This document shows positions 1 through 6,745 of a DNA stretch of 64,000 bases, one piece after another. The stretch spans positions 94,984-158,983 of the forward strand of contig NZ_NISU01000003.1 of the NCBI RefSeq assembly GCF_002335805.1, in the 5' to 3' direction. Position 1 is the first letter of the stretch. Every line of letters starts with the position of its first letter. A program made the position numbers and the translations under genes. The notes beneath the pieces were generated by a model. That model searched no databases. It was not told the origin of the DNA and saw only the letters and a program-made list of their open reading frames with translations. The DNA comes from Bacillus sp. FJAT-45350. Lineage in GTDB: Bacteria; Bacillota; Bacilli; Bacillales; NISU01.

Positions 1-2
1 AA

Positions 3-116
3 ACACCGACCGGGTATGATGTAGCATCATCTTCGGGTCTTATTGGCATGGAACTACAAGGAGCTATGTCGATATTTACAGTTAATTTGAAAAGGATTTT
101 GAAGTTAATAGGTTAA
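3..116 (+). pseudogene. C-terminal end of a transposase (partial at window edge)
   Basis: The frame is open from the first bases to a TAA at 114-116 and encodes 37 residues ending GAMSIFTVNLKRILKLIG. A tail of the form 'NLKRI.KLIG' is typical of the end of DDE transposases of the IS1182/IS5-like type, where it follows the catalytic glutamate region. The start lies outside the window, so it cannot be said whether the gene is intact. A strong terminator follows 30 bases later. Family assignment rests on a short tail only. Confidence 0.5.
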
Positions 117-146
117 CTAAATGAAAAATTTAGCTCTACATAAAAT

Positions 147-197
147 AAAAAAGAGACGAATACACCCATTTAATGGATATAATTTCGTCTCTTTTTT
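147..197. terminator. Intrinsic terminator after the transposase tail
   Basis: AAAAAAGAGACGA (147-159) pairs with TCGTCTCTTTTTT (185-197). The A-rich and T-rich sides allow termination in both directions. Confidence 0.8.
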
Positions 198-242
198 ATT
201 TCTCATTCTTTCGTCTCAAAAAACGGAAGTTTTTCAGTGGCC

Positions 243-550
243 TCGATCGAAGGACAGGGTTCTTTTTCTTTCTTTTGGATAAGGAAATTCTTCAACAATT
301 GAGAAATAATACAAGAGTTGTCAAGAGACATGTGTATAAATGTGTCAGCAATGTAATAGTTTGTTCTATAGACCGATTAGATAGACAAAGGAAATTATTT
401 GGTTATTGTCGAATTTAACACATAGAAGTTCATGGATGTCGATTATTATTCTCTAAGAATATATCATGACTGAGATTGGAAATGAAATCAATGTCTTAGA
501 TCTAACGGTTACGTAAGAAACTATTACACGTTCAACTTAATGTAGACAAT
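243..550 (+). repeat. Decayed duplicate of 8090-8415 (promoter region plus start of a gene)
   Basis: This stretch aligns along its length with 8090-8415. Shared blocks include ACAGGGTTCTTTTTCTTT, GGTTATTGTCGAATTT, TTAGATCTAA and GGTTACGT.AGAAACTAT.ACACG. The right copy continues into an intact 193-residue gene. Here the coding part is broken by stops and small deletions and homology is lost near 550. It is a pseudogene remnant of a former second copy. The 81-residue frame at 173-418 lies on top of it and is not believed to be a gene. Confidence 0.75.
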
Positions 551-791
551 TATCTTTTGTAGTTTTTGGTAGTATGTATAATAAGATGATGTATTATTAA
601 GCACGTCTTTAGTGTATGGAGGTTTATTTTTATACGCTAATAGCATTAACAGTTTATTGAAGTAACGAGCAGGTTAATTGAATAAAAATGGAAAATGACA
701 TAGTGAAATAATTTGTTAAGATGAATAATATAACTTCGGATAAAAATCAACTTTTATTTTTACATAGAAGTAATTAATAAGGAGGTAGAAC
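551..791. other. Intergenic stretch with one intergenic repeat copy
   Basis: No gene seen. From about 595 to 690 it contains a copy of the intergenic repeat described at 2980: a small hairpin (TTAGTGTAT at 609-617 with ATACGCTAA at 631-639) followed by the typical 3' half, TTGAAGTAACGAGCAGGTT (656-674). AAGGAGGTAG just before 792 is the ribosome site of the next gene. Confidence 0.5.
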
Positions 792-977
792 ATGATTAAA
801 AGTGTGCTGAAGTTTTGTATACCATGGGCTTTGGGTGTAATAGTGGTTGGATTATTCGTGGTTTTAATACAAGGTGAAAAAGTGAATTGGGAACATATAT
901 TCATGGTCGGTTTGGTTGGGATAATATGCATAATAATCGGAACTGGATTAAGTAATTTAGGAAAAAAGAATAATTGA
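792..977 (+). CDS. Small membrane protein, 61 aa
   Basis: This is an unrecognised small protein. The start is supported by an AAGGAGGTAG ribosome site 4 bases before the ATG. The sequence has two hydrophobic segments, at about residues 9-26 and 36-55, joined by a short polar stretch (QGEKVNWEH), and a basic tail (GKKNN). This fits a two-pass membrane hairpin. It is followed at once by a copy of the intergenic repeat, like the other small genes of this region, which suggests a free-standing unit. No function can be given. Confidence 0.7.
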   Translation: MIKSVLKFCIPWALGVIVVGLFVVLIQGEKVNWEHIFMVGLVGIICIIIGTGLSNLGKKNN

Positions 978-984
978 AAAAAAC

Positions 985-1082
985 TTGTTCTACTAATGGG
1001 TGCATTAGTGGAACAGCAGGAACAGTCAAAGAATGGTTGTTCCTGTTGTTTTATTTTATAAAACTGGACATGAAGGAGCTGT
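985..1082 (+). repeat. Intergenic repeat copy
   Basis: Its 5' half ACTAATGGGTGCATTAGTGG (about 993-1012) matches the ACTAACGGGTGCGTTAGT form. It is followed by a hairpin (AACAGCAGGAACA at about 1012-1024 with TGTTCCTGTTGTT at about 1039-1051) and a weak 3' half, TGAAGGAGCTG. A 77-residue frame across it (974-1207) is not considered a gene. Confidence 0.6.
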
Positions 1083-1254
1083 GCCACTGGTTTGGCTTTC
1101 ACCGAGGAAAGCGAAAATCATTTTGTATTTTGCCACGGGGGAAAATGACAGAGATGAACTGTTACAACAATTCGGAAAACATACCACTTGAAAAGGATCT
1201 ATGTTGATAAAGTTGCAATTTAATGAGAATGTGTTAAAAGAACCACCCGTTAGG
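1081..1254 (+). pseudogene. DUF1801 (YdhG-type) protein remnant
   Basis: Reading from 1081 gives VPLVWLSPRKAKIILYFATG and then ENDRDELLQQFGKHTT, with a TGA at 1189-1191, followed by KGSMLIKL and NVLKE. The order SPRK - ILYF - ELL..GKHTTGK - C-terminal VLKE is the signature of the second half of DUF1801 proteins. The N-terminal half is absent and a stop interrupts the frame, so this is a decayed fragment. It abuts a repeat copy and a reversed repeat piece (CACCCGTTAG at about 1244-1253). Confidence 0.55.
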
Positions 1255-1279
1255 TTGCGCCTTTGCAAAAAAACTAATT

Positions 1280-1337
1280 AAAATTCCTGATCCCCGCCGC
1301 GTTAATATTTTGCGCAGTAGAGATCAGGAATTTTTTG
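1280..1337. terminator. Intrinsic terminator upstream of the PadR gene
   Basis: AAAATTCCTGATC (1280-1292) pairs with GATCAGGAATTTTTT (1322-1336). The long loop and tails on both sides suggest a bidirectional terminator that insulates the PadR operon. Confidence 0.7.
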
Positions 1338-1347
1338 TAGTTAAGTA

Positions 1348-1395
1348 TGTCACCATGTGATATACTCACGTTATGATATATATCACGTCGTGACA
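1348..1395. promoter_or_regulatory. Large dyad operator in front of the PadR gene
   Basis: TGTCACCATGTGATAT (1348-1363) and ATATCACGTCGTGACA (1380-1395) form an inverted repeat matching at 14 of 16 positions, 16 bases apart. It ends 17 bases before the PadR start. PadR regulators commonly bind ATGT-N8-ACAT-like dyads at their own promoters, so this is the likely autoregulatory site. Confidence 0.65.
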
Positions 1396-1412
1396 CACAA
1401 AGGAGGAAGGAT

Positions 1413-1751
1413 ATGACCGCACATACTGATAAAGTAATCAAAAAATACGTGCCCATGTCCGAAACAGCTTTTTATATTTTATTAAGTCTGTTTAAACAAC
1501 CGCAGCACGGTTATGGGATCGTGAAATATGTGGAGGTTATTACAACAGGTCGATTGAAGCTTGGTTCAGGTACAGTCTACGGAACGATTACGAAAATGCT
1601 GAAAGATCATTTAATCGTGGTTTATGCCAACGAAGAACGGAAAAAAACTTATGAGATTACTGAGCTGGGTAAAGTGGTTATTCAACGGGAAATGACCCGA
1701 CTTGAAGAGTTGTATACGAATGCTATTGCACACCGGGGGGATAAGAAATGA
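1413..1751 (+). CDS. PadR family transcriptional regulator
   Basis: This is a 112-residue PadR-type winged-helix regulator, expected to act as a dimeric repressor. The start ATG follows AAAGGAGGAAG at good spacing. Visible motifs are SETAFYILLSLFKQPQHGYGI (residues 16-36) and LKLGSGTVYGTITKML (about 49-64, the recognition region), followed by a wing with ERKKTYEITELG (about 75-86). The length matches the short PadR subfamily. The stop overlaps the next start (ATGA, 1748-1751), so the two genes are translationally coupled. A 16-bp inverted repeat upstream suggests autoregulation. The ligand is unknown. Confidence 0.9.
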   Translation: MTAHTDKVIKKYVPMSETAFYILLSLFKQPQHGYGIVKYVEVITTGRLKLGSGTVYGTITKMLKDHLIVVYANEERKKTYEITELGKVVIQREMTRLEELYTNAIAHRGDKK

Positions 1752-2932
1752 GTGAAAAATCGATTTGGAAACCGTTTTGGAGCTTTCACATACAGAGCAC
1801 GGAGCATTGGATTGGAGAGATGGCAAAAAAGGGATACACTCTTTCTCGTTTTCAACCTAAATTAAGCCGCTTTACATTTACAGAGGAAGCGTCATCTCAT
1901 GAAACATTTGCTATATCTTTTGATCGTAGTCGGCAGCACCCTCTACCCAATGCGCTTGAGGTAGACGGTTGGGAAGTGGTGAATAAACATGGGAAATGGG
2001 CAGTTTATGGTAATGCTAAGCAAAAGGAAGATGTAAAAACGTCCATTGTTCGAGATAATTTAGAGGCGAGAAATAGCAAAATCGCAATGTTTTGGTGGAT
2101 ATATTTCATCTACATCATTTTCTCTATTGCTTTGCAAGCTGGGTTGTTACTGCCTCTCTATTTAAGCAGTGACTCGTTTACTGTAACCCGCGTCGAGAGT
2201 CCAATGTGGATCCTCACGTATATCATTTTTGCCGGCCAGTTCGTTGTGACACTGATAGGGATCTATTCCCTCATTACGCTCCAAAAAGAATCGAAGCGTT
2301 TATCAGAGGAGAGCACTCAATCTCAAATCTTGGTACATTCTGAGGATAAATCAACAATTTTATCAGGCGAACGACAAAACAAGTTTAAATTCGGCTGGAT
2401 GTATGCTCCGGACAAACTTGAAAGGTGGCTAGAAGAGAAAGAACAGTTGGGCTGGCACCTTACCCACATCCATAAGGGAGGATTTAAGTTTCAGTTTGAG
2501 AGATCCGATACGAAGTTATATGCATATAGCGTCCTTTTTGAAGGGAGAGCAGATAGAAACGCTCACGCTTTTCACAGTGAAGCGGGATGGAAGCGAGTGT
2601 ACGTCTCAGGTATGTCCTGGCAACAATGGTCAGTCTGGCGACAAGCCTACTCAGAAGAAAAGGAAAAACCTGAGATCAATGACGATCCTGAGAGCAAGCA
2701 ATGGGCAGCGATGCGTGTGGCAAAAATTCATACGTTGATGTTCGCGCCTATTATACTTTTATTCGGATTTAACTTCTTTTCATTTATGCTTCCAAATGCA
2801 TTGGAACAAGGATATTTTTCTATCTCAGGTATTGAACGGTTCAACACAACTGTTTATCCTCTCGTCATGTTCATATGTTTAATAAATATTCTGCGAGCAT
2901 GGGCTTATTATTTTAGAGTAAGAGGTCAATAG
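1748..2932 (+). CDS. DUF2812 membrane protein paired with PadR
   Basis: A 394-residue protein with two related soluble DUF2812-like units. The first is at about 1-95 (FWSFHIQSTEHWIGEMAKKGYTL) and the second at about 213-300 (FGWMYAPDKLERWLEEKEQLGWHL). Each precedes a pair of membrane segments, at about 116-185 and 332-388. DUF2812 proteins are regularly encoded next to PadR regulators, and here the genes overlap by four bases. They are thought to be membrane-linked sensors or effectors of the PadR system, but no biochemical role is established. The internal duplication is clear from the repeated W.GEMA/WLEEKE-KGY/GWHL pattern. Confidence 0.8.
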   Translation: MSEKSIWKPFWSFHIQSTEHWIGEMAKKGYTLSRFQPKLSRFTFTEEASSHETFAISFDRSRQHPLPNALEVDGWEVVNKHGKWAVYGNAKQKEDVKTSIVRDNLEARNSKIAMFWWIYFIYIIFSIALQAGLLLPLYLSSDSFTVTRVESPMWILTYIIFAGQFVVTLIGIYSLITLQKESKRLSEESTQSQILVHSEDKSTILSGERQNKFKFGWMYAPDKLERWLEEKEQLGWHLTHIHKGGFKFQFERSDTKLYAYSVLFEGRADRNAHAFHSEAGWKRVYVSGMSWQQWSVWRQAYSEEKEKPEINDDPESKQWAAMRVAKIHTLMFAPIILLFGFNFFSFMLPNALEQGYFSISGIERFNTTVYPLVMFICLINILRAWAYYFRVRGQ

Positions 2933-2979
2933 AATCGGATTAAGCATCAATAAATCATGAAATAAACAATTAGAAATAT

Positions 2980-3057
2980 CGAACTAACGGGTGGCGAATG
3001 CTGAACAAGGGTATTCGCCTTTTCTTGTTGAAGTAAAGGAGCAGGTTTCTTCAAGAA
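2980..3057 (+). repeat. Intergenic repeat copy (best-formed example)
   Basis: The 5' half is GAACTAACGGGTGGC, the central hairpin is GGCGAATGC / GTATTCGCC, and the 3' half is TTGAAGTAAAGGAGCAGGTT. This order of 5' block, hairpin and 3' block defines the family seen between most small genes of 0.6-6.5 kb. Confidence 0.65.
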
Positions 3058-3109
3058 GAAGTGTAATTGTTTATAAGTAGTATCATTGCAATGTGTGAGG
3101 AGATTTAAT

Positions 3110-3298
3110 ATGTTTGTACTTTATATGCTGTTGGCAATAGCGGGAATGGCAATGTTGATATGCGTTTTGATATTCTTTATTTACAAAATATTAAAAGACA
3201 AAAAGAACGGTTACTCTTGGTTTTCTTTGATAATAATCGTTTTCTTTTTAGTTCTTGCCATTTGGCAAAGTTTATCTTCTTTTAACATAAGGTTTTAA
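3110..3298 (+). CDS. Small membrane protein, 62 aa
   Basis: An unrecognised small protein. The ATG at 3110 is chosen because GAGGAGA lies 6 bases upstream; the frame extends a few codons further but without a ribosome site. There are two membrane segments, at about residues 3-27 and 38-54, with a short basic cytoplasmic loop (KILKDKKNG) between them. It lies between two copies of the intergenic repeat, with its own ribosome site and no obvious operon partner. Confidence 0.65.
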   Translation: MFVLYMLLAIAGMAMLICVLIFFIYKILKDKKNGYSWFSLIIIVFFLVLAIWQSLSSFNIRF

Positions 3299-3302
3299 TT
3301 CT

Positions 3303-3383
3303 TATTAAAGAATAACGGGAGCCAGTGTTCAATAAGAGCAGTCGCTTTCCGTGCTAACGAAGCAGGATTATGTCATAAGATGA
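3303..3383 (+). repeat. Intergenic repeat copy
   Basis: The 5' half TAACGGGAGCCAGTGTTCAA is followed by a degenerate centre and the 3' half GTGCTAACGAAGCAGGATTA. It lies between two small membrane protein genes. Confidence 0.55.
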
Positions 3384-3429
3384 AACGTTTTGCTGTTCAC
3401 ATTCGTATTCTTTTTTGGGAGGCGTTTAA

Positions 3430-3645
3430 ATGAGTGAGGAAAGAGAAAGTCCAGAAAGAAGACGGGAAAGAATGAGACAAGAGGAATTAAGAAGAAATCC
3501 AACTGGTAACATGAGCGATGCTTTTAACAGGGCAAATAGTGGTGGTCTTGTGGATTTAGTTAACAGTTTAGGTTGGAAAGGAACAGGGATACTTATTCTG
3601 GTACTCATAATAGGTTTTATCATAGCATCATTTTTCTTCAATTAA
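3430..3645 (+). CDS. DUF6366 family small membrane protein
   Basis: This 71-residue protein has a highly charged N-terminus (ERESPERRRERMRQEELRRN), the conserved NPTGNM.DAFNRAN.G block (about 23-38), a GWKGTGIL motif and one C-terminal membrane segment (about 52-70). This arrangement is that of the DUF6366 family found in Bacillaceae. TGGGAGG precedes the ATG. It is followed by its own terminator, so it is probably monocistronic. The function of the family is unknown. A tail-anchored topology with the charged part in the cytoplasm is inferred. Confidence 0.75.
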   Translation: MSEERESPERRRERMRQEELRRNPTGNMSDAFNRANSGGLVDLVNSLGWKGTGILILVLIIGFIIASFFFN

Positions 3646-3664
3646 CGGTGAGCTTTAACACAAG

Positions 3665-3702
3665 AGGAACGCCAGATTTAAGATGGCGTTCCTTTCTTTT
3701 TT
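3665..3702 (+). terminator. Intrinsic terminator after the DUF6366 gene
   Basis: AGGAACGCCA (3665-3674) pairs with TGGCGTTCCT (3684-3693), followed by TTCTTTTTT. Confidence 0.85.
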
Positions 3703-3837
3703 GGAAAATAAAAGGAAATGATGGAATCTGGAATCTTATGATAAAATTGCATTATAATAATTTTAAATTTAATAAATTTAAAATTATTATTTATGGCTAA
3801 AGTCTTTATTATAATTTAATTGATAGGGGGGAATGTC

Positions 3838-4356
3838 ATGAAATTAAAATTATTTTTATTCAGTTTTATCTGTATTATTTTTTTAGTTGCTTGTTCAAAA
3901 CAGACTTATGATAAAAATGAGATAATAGCCACTCTTAAAGGTAAAGAAATAAAAGTTAGCGATATACTTACACAGTATCCTATTGAGAATGGACATATAG
4001 AAACTTTTCTAAAAGAAGAAATTGTAATACACGAAGCTAAAAATATGGGGATATCAGTATCACAACAAAGGGTAAAAGAATTAAAACAATCGTATTATTC
4101 AAGTGGTGAACTTGCCAAAATAGAAGATTTTCATAAAGAACAAGCAGAAATCTTAGGTATCACAGCAGAGGATTATTTTGAAATCTGGTCGTTAACATAC
4201 CTTGAAAGAAACGAATATATTCAGGAATATATAAAATTAAAATTTGATGAACCAAGGTCTGTTGAGGAAGCTGAGAAATGGGGAAAAGCGATTGAGAATC
4301 ATATAAACAATCTATTTACCACCTATAAAGATAACGATGATTTGATAATAAATTAA
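3838..4356 (+). CDS. Lipoprotein with a SurA-N/PrsA-like chaperone domain
   Basis: A secreted, lipid-anchored protein of 172 residues. The ATG at 3838 follows GGGGGG. A signal peptide ends in the lipobox LVAC, so Cys19 would be acylated. The rest is helical with the pattern I-A-x-[LV]-x-G-x-x-I (about 28-39), FLKEEIVIHEAKNMGISVSQQ (about 57-77) and LTYLERNEYIQEYIK near the end. This resembles the N-terminal chaperone domain of SurA/PrsA foldases. The PPIase domain is absent, so a general chaperone-like or unknown extracellular role is inferred. An intergenic repeat follows. Confidence 0.65.
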   Translation: MKLKLFLFSFICIIFLVACSKQTYDKNEIIATLKGKEIKVSDILTQYPIENGHIETFLKEEIVIHEAKNMGISVSQQRVKELKQSYYSSGELAKIEDFHKEQAEILGITAEDYFEIWSLTYLERNEYIQEYIKLKFDEPRSVEEAEKWGKAIENHINNLFTTYKDNDDLIIN

Positions 4357-4378
4357 AAAAGCAAAACGATTTATCTTA

Positions 4379-4456
4379 TTCAAGTAACGGGTTGCTTATT
4401 AAATAAGAGTTCTGATGGGTCAACTCCTATTGCGTAAAGGAGCTGGGGAGTTGAAG
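4379..4456 (+). repeat. Intergenic repeat copy
   Basis: The 5' half TTCAAGTAACGGGTTGCTTA is followed by a hairpin-prone centre (GGGTCAACTCC / GGGGAGTTGAAGG) and TGCGTAAAGGAGCTGGG. Confidence 0.55.
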
Positions 4457-4529
4457 GATAACTGCATTATATTTGTAGAGGTCATGACTTAAAATTTGTT
4501 AAGTTAATAAAAAGGGAGGGGATTTCACA

Positions 4530-4979
4530 ATGAAAAAAATCATAACACTTATTGTTTCATTATCACTTATAACATTTATAGTTAGTGGTTGTTCGAGTGA
4601 AGGTCAAAAGCAAGAAAATCCAATGATTTTATCTAAACTAACGGATAATGGGGTTAACAATGAAGAAAGAGAATTTATTTTTAAAATTGAAAATGTAGGA
4701 AAAAACAGTACAGAATTGGAATTTCCTACATGGTTAGAATATAATATTGGGCTTGAAAACCTTGATGGAAAAACTTTACCTTCTGGAGATAAAGTATTTG
4801 AACATTGGGATTTGAATGAAAATAAAGATGAGGGAAGAACATTGGTGTTAAAGCCAAATGAATCAATTGATTATAGAATAATAGCTAAGGGAGTTCCAAG
4901 TGGAACTTATGAACTTACAATCAGTTCAGCTTCAGGATTTGGTGGAGTAAAAAAAAGACAATTCACTATCGGAGATTAG
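4530..4979 (+). CDS. Lipoprotein with a BsuPI-like beta-sandwich domain
   Basis: A 149-residue putative lipoprotein. GGGAGGGGATTTC precedes the ATG. The signal peptide ends in IVSGC, so Cys21 is the lipid anchor. The mature part is predicted all-beta: EFIFKIENVGKNSTELEF, then LKPNESIDYRI and VPSGTYELTISSASG, ending FTIGD. Strand order and the N-G-K-N-S-x-E-L-E-F and P-x-G-x-Y motifs recall the BsuPI/IPI domain of intracellular proteinase inhibitors, which also occurs in exported Bacillus proteins. A role as inhibitor is not demonstrated. The structured element 4998-5313 follows directly. Confidence 0.6.
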   Translation: MKKIITLIVSLSLITFIVSGCSSEGQKQENPMILSKLTDNGVNNEEREFIFKIENVGKNSTELEFPTWLEYNIGLENLDGKTLPSGDKVFEHWDLNENKDEGRTLVLKPNESIDYRIIAKGVPSGTYELTISSASGFGGVKKRQFTIGD

Positions 4980-4997
4980 GATTGTTAAAGTAACGGG

Positions 4998-5313
4998 GGC
5001 TTATATACAGTATGATATTTGACCGTATTTATAATTAATTACGATACTAAAACAGCCCATTTTCTATCTTTAATTACTTCTTATATTCAGTAGGTAATTA
5101 TAGTTTTCAGCGTAAACAACGATAGGACTTTACTTGGAGAGGTGGGTATGATAGGCTCGTTTGCCTGATGAAACCTAAGCTTCATCCTTTCAAGACCAAT
5201 CATGCCCACAGAGGCTCCAAGTCAAGTCCTTAACCACCTTATCTACGCTGTCATGTAAGCAAAGATAAAAGGTGTATTCTATCAATCTTTTCCGGTTGAT
5301 ACTGTATATAAGG
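4998..5313. other. Large nested-stem structured element (ncRNA or mobile element candidate)
   Basis: Its two halves pair in order from the outside in. CTTATATACAGTAT (5000-5013) pairs with 5299-5312, a perfect 14 bp. ACCG (5022-5025) pairs with 5293-5296 and TATCTTT (5065-5071) with 5261-5267. A side hairpin TAATTAC (5071-5077) pairs with 5094-5100. CAGCGTA (5108-5114) pairs with 5244-5250 and AGGACTT (5124-5130) with 5224-5230. ACTTGGAG (5132-5139) pairs with 5215-5222 and GTGGGTATGAT (5142-5152) with 5199-5209 (one G-U). The tip has two hairpins: AGGC/GCCT (5153-5166) and GATGAA/TTCATC (5167-5186). No gene lies inside. It sits within an intergenic repeat copy. It could be a structured RNA, for example an orphan HEARO-like RNA, or a MITE; the sequence alone does not decide. 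Confidence 0.6.
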
Positions 5314-5392
5314 GAGCAAGAGTGGAACAGGGAGTTGTCGGTGCGACAGCTCCTGTTGTCTATTGTGTTAACGAGCAGGATTGTTTAACAAT
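5310..5392 (+). repeat. Intergenic repeat copy
   Basis: The 5' half AAGGGAGCAAGAGTGGAAC is followed by a hairpin (AACAGGGAGTTGTCG with CGACAGCTCCTGTT) and the 3' half GTTAACGAGCAGGATTGTTT. The structured element interrupts its 5' end; TAACGGG at 4991-4997 may be the other part of the split 5' half. Confidence 0.55.
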
Positions 5393-5428
5393 TGTTGGGT
5401 TATGTCATTGGATAACGCTTTCAAAACG

Positions 5429-5605
5429 CTATTGATTGACTATTCTTTTTTTTATTATTGTAATACCTCTACGCTTGGCTACCTCATCAATTAATTCTAA
5501 TTCAACATACATACGTTCAGTTAATACGTTTCGTTCTATATTACTTGAAATTTCATAATAAAATTCTATAAGTACATCATTAGGTAGTTTATCGTAGAGT
5601 GACAT
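5429..5605 (-). CDS. Small hypothetical protein, 58 aa
   Basis: The only gene on the minus strand in the first 13 kb. GGAGGT lies 5 bases before the ATG whose product begins MSLYDKLPNDVLIEFYYEIS, which sets the start at 5605. The protein is helical and charged, with a helical-hairpin pattern: 'LPNDVLIEFYYEI', then 'LTERMYVELELIDEVAKRRGI'. This is distantly reminiscent of the sporulation checkpoint peptide Sda and related short helical-hairpin proteins, but the likeness is too weak for a functional call. Intergenic repeats flank it on both sides. Confidence 0.55.
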   Translation of the reverse strand: MSLYDKLPNDVLIEFYYEISSNIERNVLTERMYVELELIDEVAKRRGITIIKKRIVNQ

Positions 5606-5930
5606 ATGTACCTCCATTCAAATGTTTTATTTTTTCTTACCCGAAAATAATATAGGTTAAACCTTTTATTTATTAAAATCGTTGTTTTCTTATCAATTTT
5701 ATATTCTTTGCATAATCAGTAGACCTAATAACTTCTCGTTCTTACCAAACAGTAAGTGAAACTTTTCTTATTCAACTAACCGGGGGCCATACTTCAGGAA
5801 CGAGGTGTGGCTTCTCTATTGAAGTAAATGGCAGAAGAGTTGAAGAAGGCTTCCTCCAATTTATTGGTAATTTGTGTTAGGGTTAGAATAGATGTTTTTC
5901 TTAAGCGAATTTCAAAAGGGGTGTGGGTAA
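5606..5930. other. Intergenic stretch: promoter side of the minus gene and a repeat copy
   Basis: This AT-rich stretch contains no gene. 5768-5850 is an intergenic repeat copy: TTCAACTAACCGGGGGCC, a hairpin of GCCATACTTC with GAGGTGTGGC, then TTGAAGTAAATGG. The ribosome site of the next gene (AAAGGGGTG) lies at its right edge. Confidence 0.5.
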
Positions 5931-6419
5931 TTGAGAAAAATAATTCTGATTTCAGTTCTAATTTTTGCTGTTATATCAATTGGACTTTTTTCTTTTATTA
6001 AATCAAATCCACCTTTAATGAGTGGAACAATTGGTTCATCTGGGGATAAACAAGCAGTAGTTATTAGTATAGGAAATGAAGGATTTAGTGATGTAGAGAT
6101 TAACGATGTGTTAATAAATAATAATGAAGAACCATTGGATAAAAAAATTCAGTTAAGTAATCCATTAAAAGGTTTTATTGTAGCTGTTGATTTTGATGGT
6201 GAGGCGAGAGAGTATGGTATTACGAACATTGAAGATGTGATAATAGAGCCAAATACCGCTCCATTATCACAGTTAGAAAAAGTAAATAACGGTACTGCAA
6301 CCGAAGAAGATAAAAGCTATGGCTTGAGTATTATCAACGATAAAGAAATAAATAAGGTTATTATAAATTATAGGTATTTAGGACTTTCTTTTGAAAAAAG
6401 TGTTCCTATTCAACACTAA
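5931..6419 (+). CDS. Membrane-anchored or secreted hypothetical protein, 162 aa
   Basis: TTG start at 5931, chosen because AAAGGGGTG lies 7-8 bases upstream. An N-terminal hydrophobic segment (about residues 4-24) has no lipobox and no clear cleavage site, so a signal anchor is likely. The remaining ~135 residues are outside the membrane and look beta-rich (GTIGSSGDKQAVVISIGNEG; EVNKVIINYRYLG-like ending). The family is not recognised. It stands alone between two repeat copies and ends just before a repeat piece and a strong terminator. Confidence 0.65.
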   Translation: MRKIILISVLIFAVISIGLFSFIKSNPPLMSGTIGSSGDKQAVVISIGNEGFSDVEINDVLINNNEEPLDKKIQLSNPLKGFIVAVDFDGEAREYGITNIEDVIIEPNTAPLSQLEKVNNGTATEEDKSYGLSIINDKEINKVIINYRYLGLSFEKSVPIQH

Positions 6420-6426
6420 ACCTTAT

Positions 6427-6525
6427 TGTGGTAACGGGTGCGTTAGTTCAATAATCTACAATCTTAAAGAAGCCAAAGTATGCACTATTTTAATCATTTT
6501 AATCCATACTTTGGCTTCTTATTCT
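6427..6525 (+). terminator. Repeat 5' half followed by a strong terminator
   Basis: GTGGTAACGGGTGCGTTAGT (from 6429) is the 5' half of the intergenic repeat. AAGAAGCCAAAGTATG (6467-6482) then pairs perfectly with CATACTTTGGCTTCTT (6505-6520), with a T-rich tail. Confidence 0.8.
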
Positions 6526-6530
6526 TCTGG

Positions 6531-6640
6531 AGTGCTGGTACATTTCATTGGTAAATGTATTGGCAGTGTGTGGTAAGTTTCTTGGCGTGCAATGGTAAAA
6601 AAGAAGGCAAGGGTGGAAAATCTTGTGGCTGTAATCAATA
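6531..6640. mobile_element. Solo right end of an IS21-like element
   Basis: Four spaced TGGTA motifs (about 6537, 6549, 6571, 6593) are followed by GTGGCTGTAATCAATA (6625-6640). The same plan of TGGTA repeats and then ATGGCTATAATCA occurs at 17737-17826, and its mirror image at 16429-16525. Multiple short terminal repeats are typical of IS21-family ends. No transposase is present here. Confidence 0.6.
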
Positions 6641-6745
6641 ATAGTCATTCAGAAATTAGAATGGCTATTTAACTTTGTCTAATAGACGATGATGGTTATG
6701 GTATAATTTTGAATAATCGTTAAATTGTATGGGGCGTGGTAGTTT

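Noticed and set aside
974-1207. 77-codon frame after the first small membrane gene
   Set aside because: It crosses an intergenic repeat, has no ribosome site, and overlaps a DUF1801 remnant in another frame.
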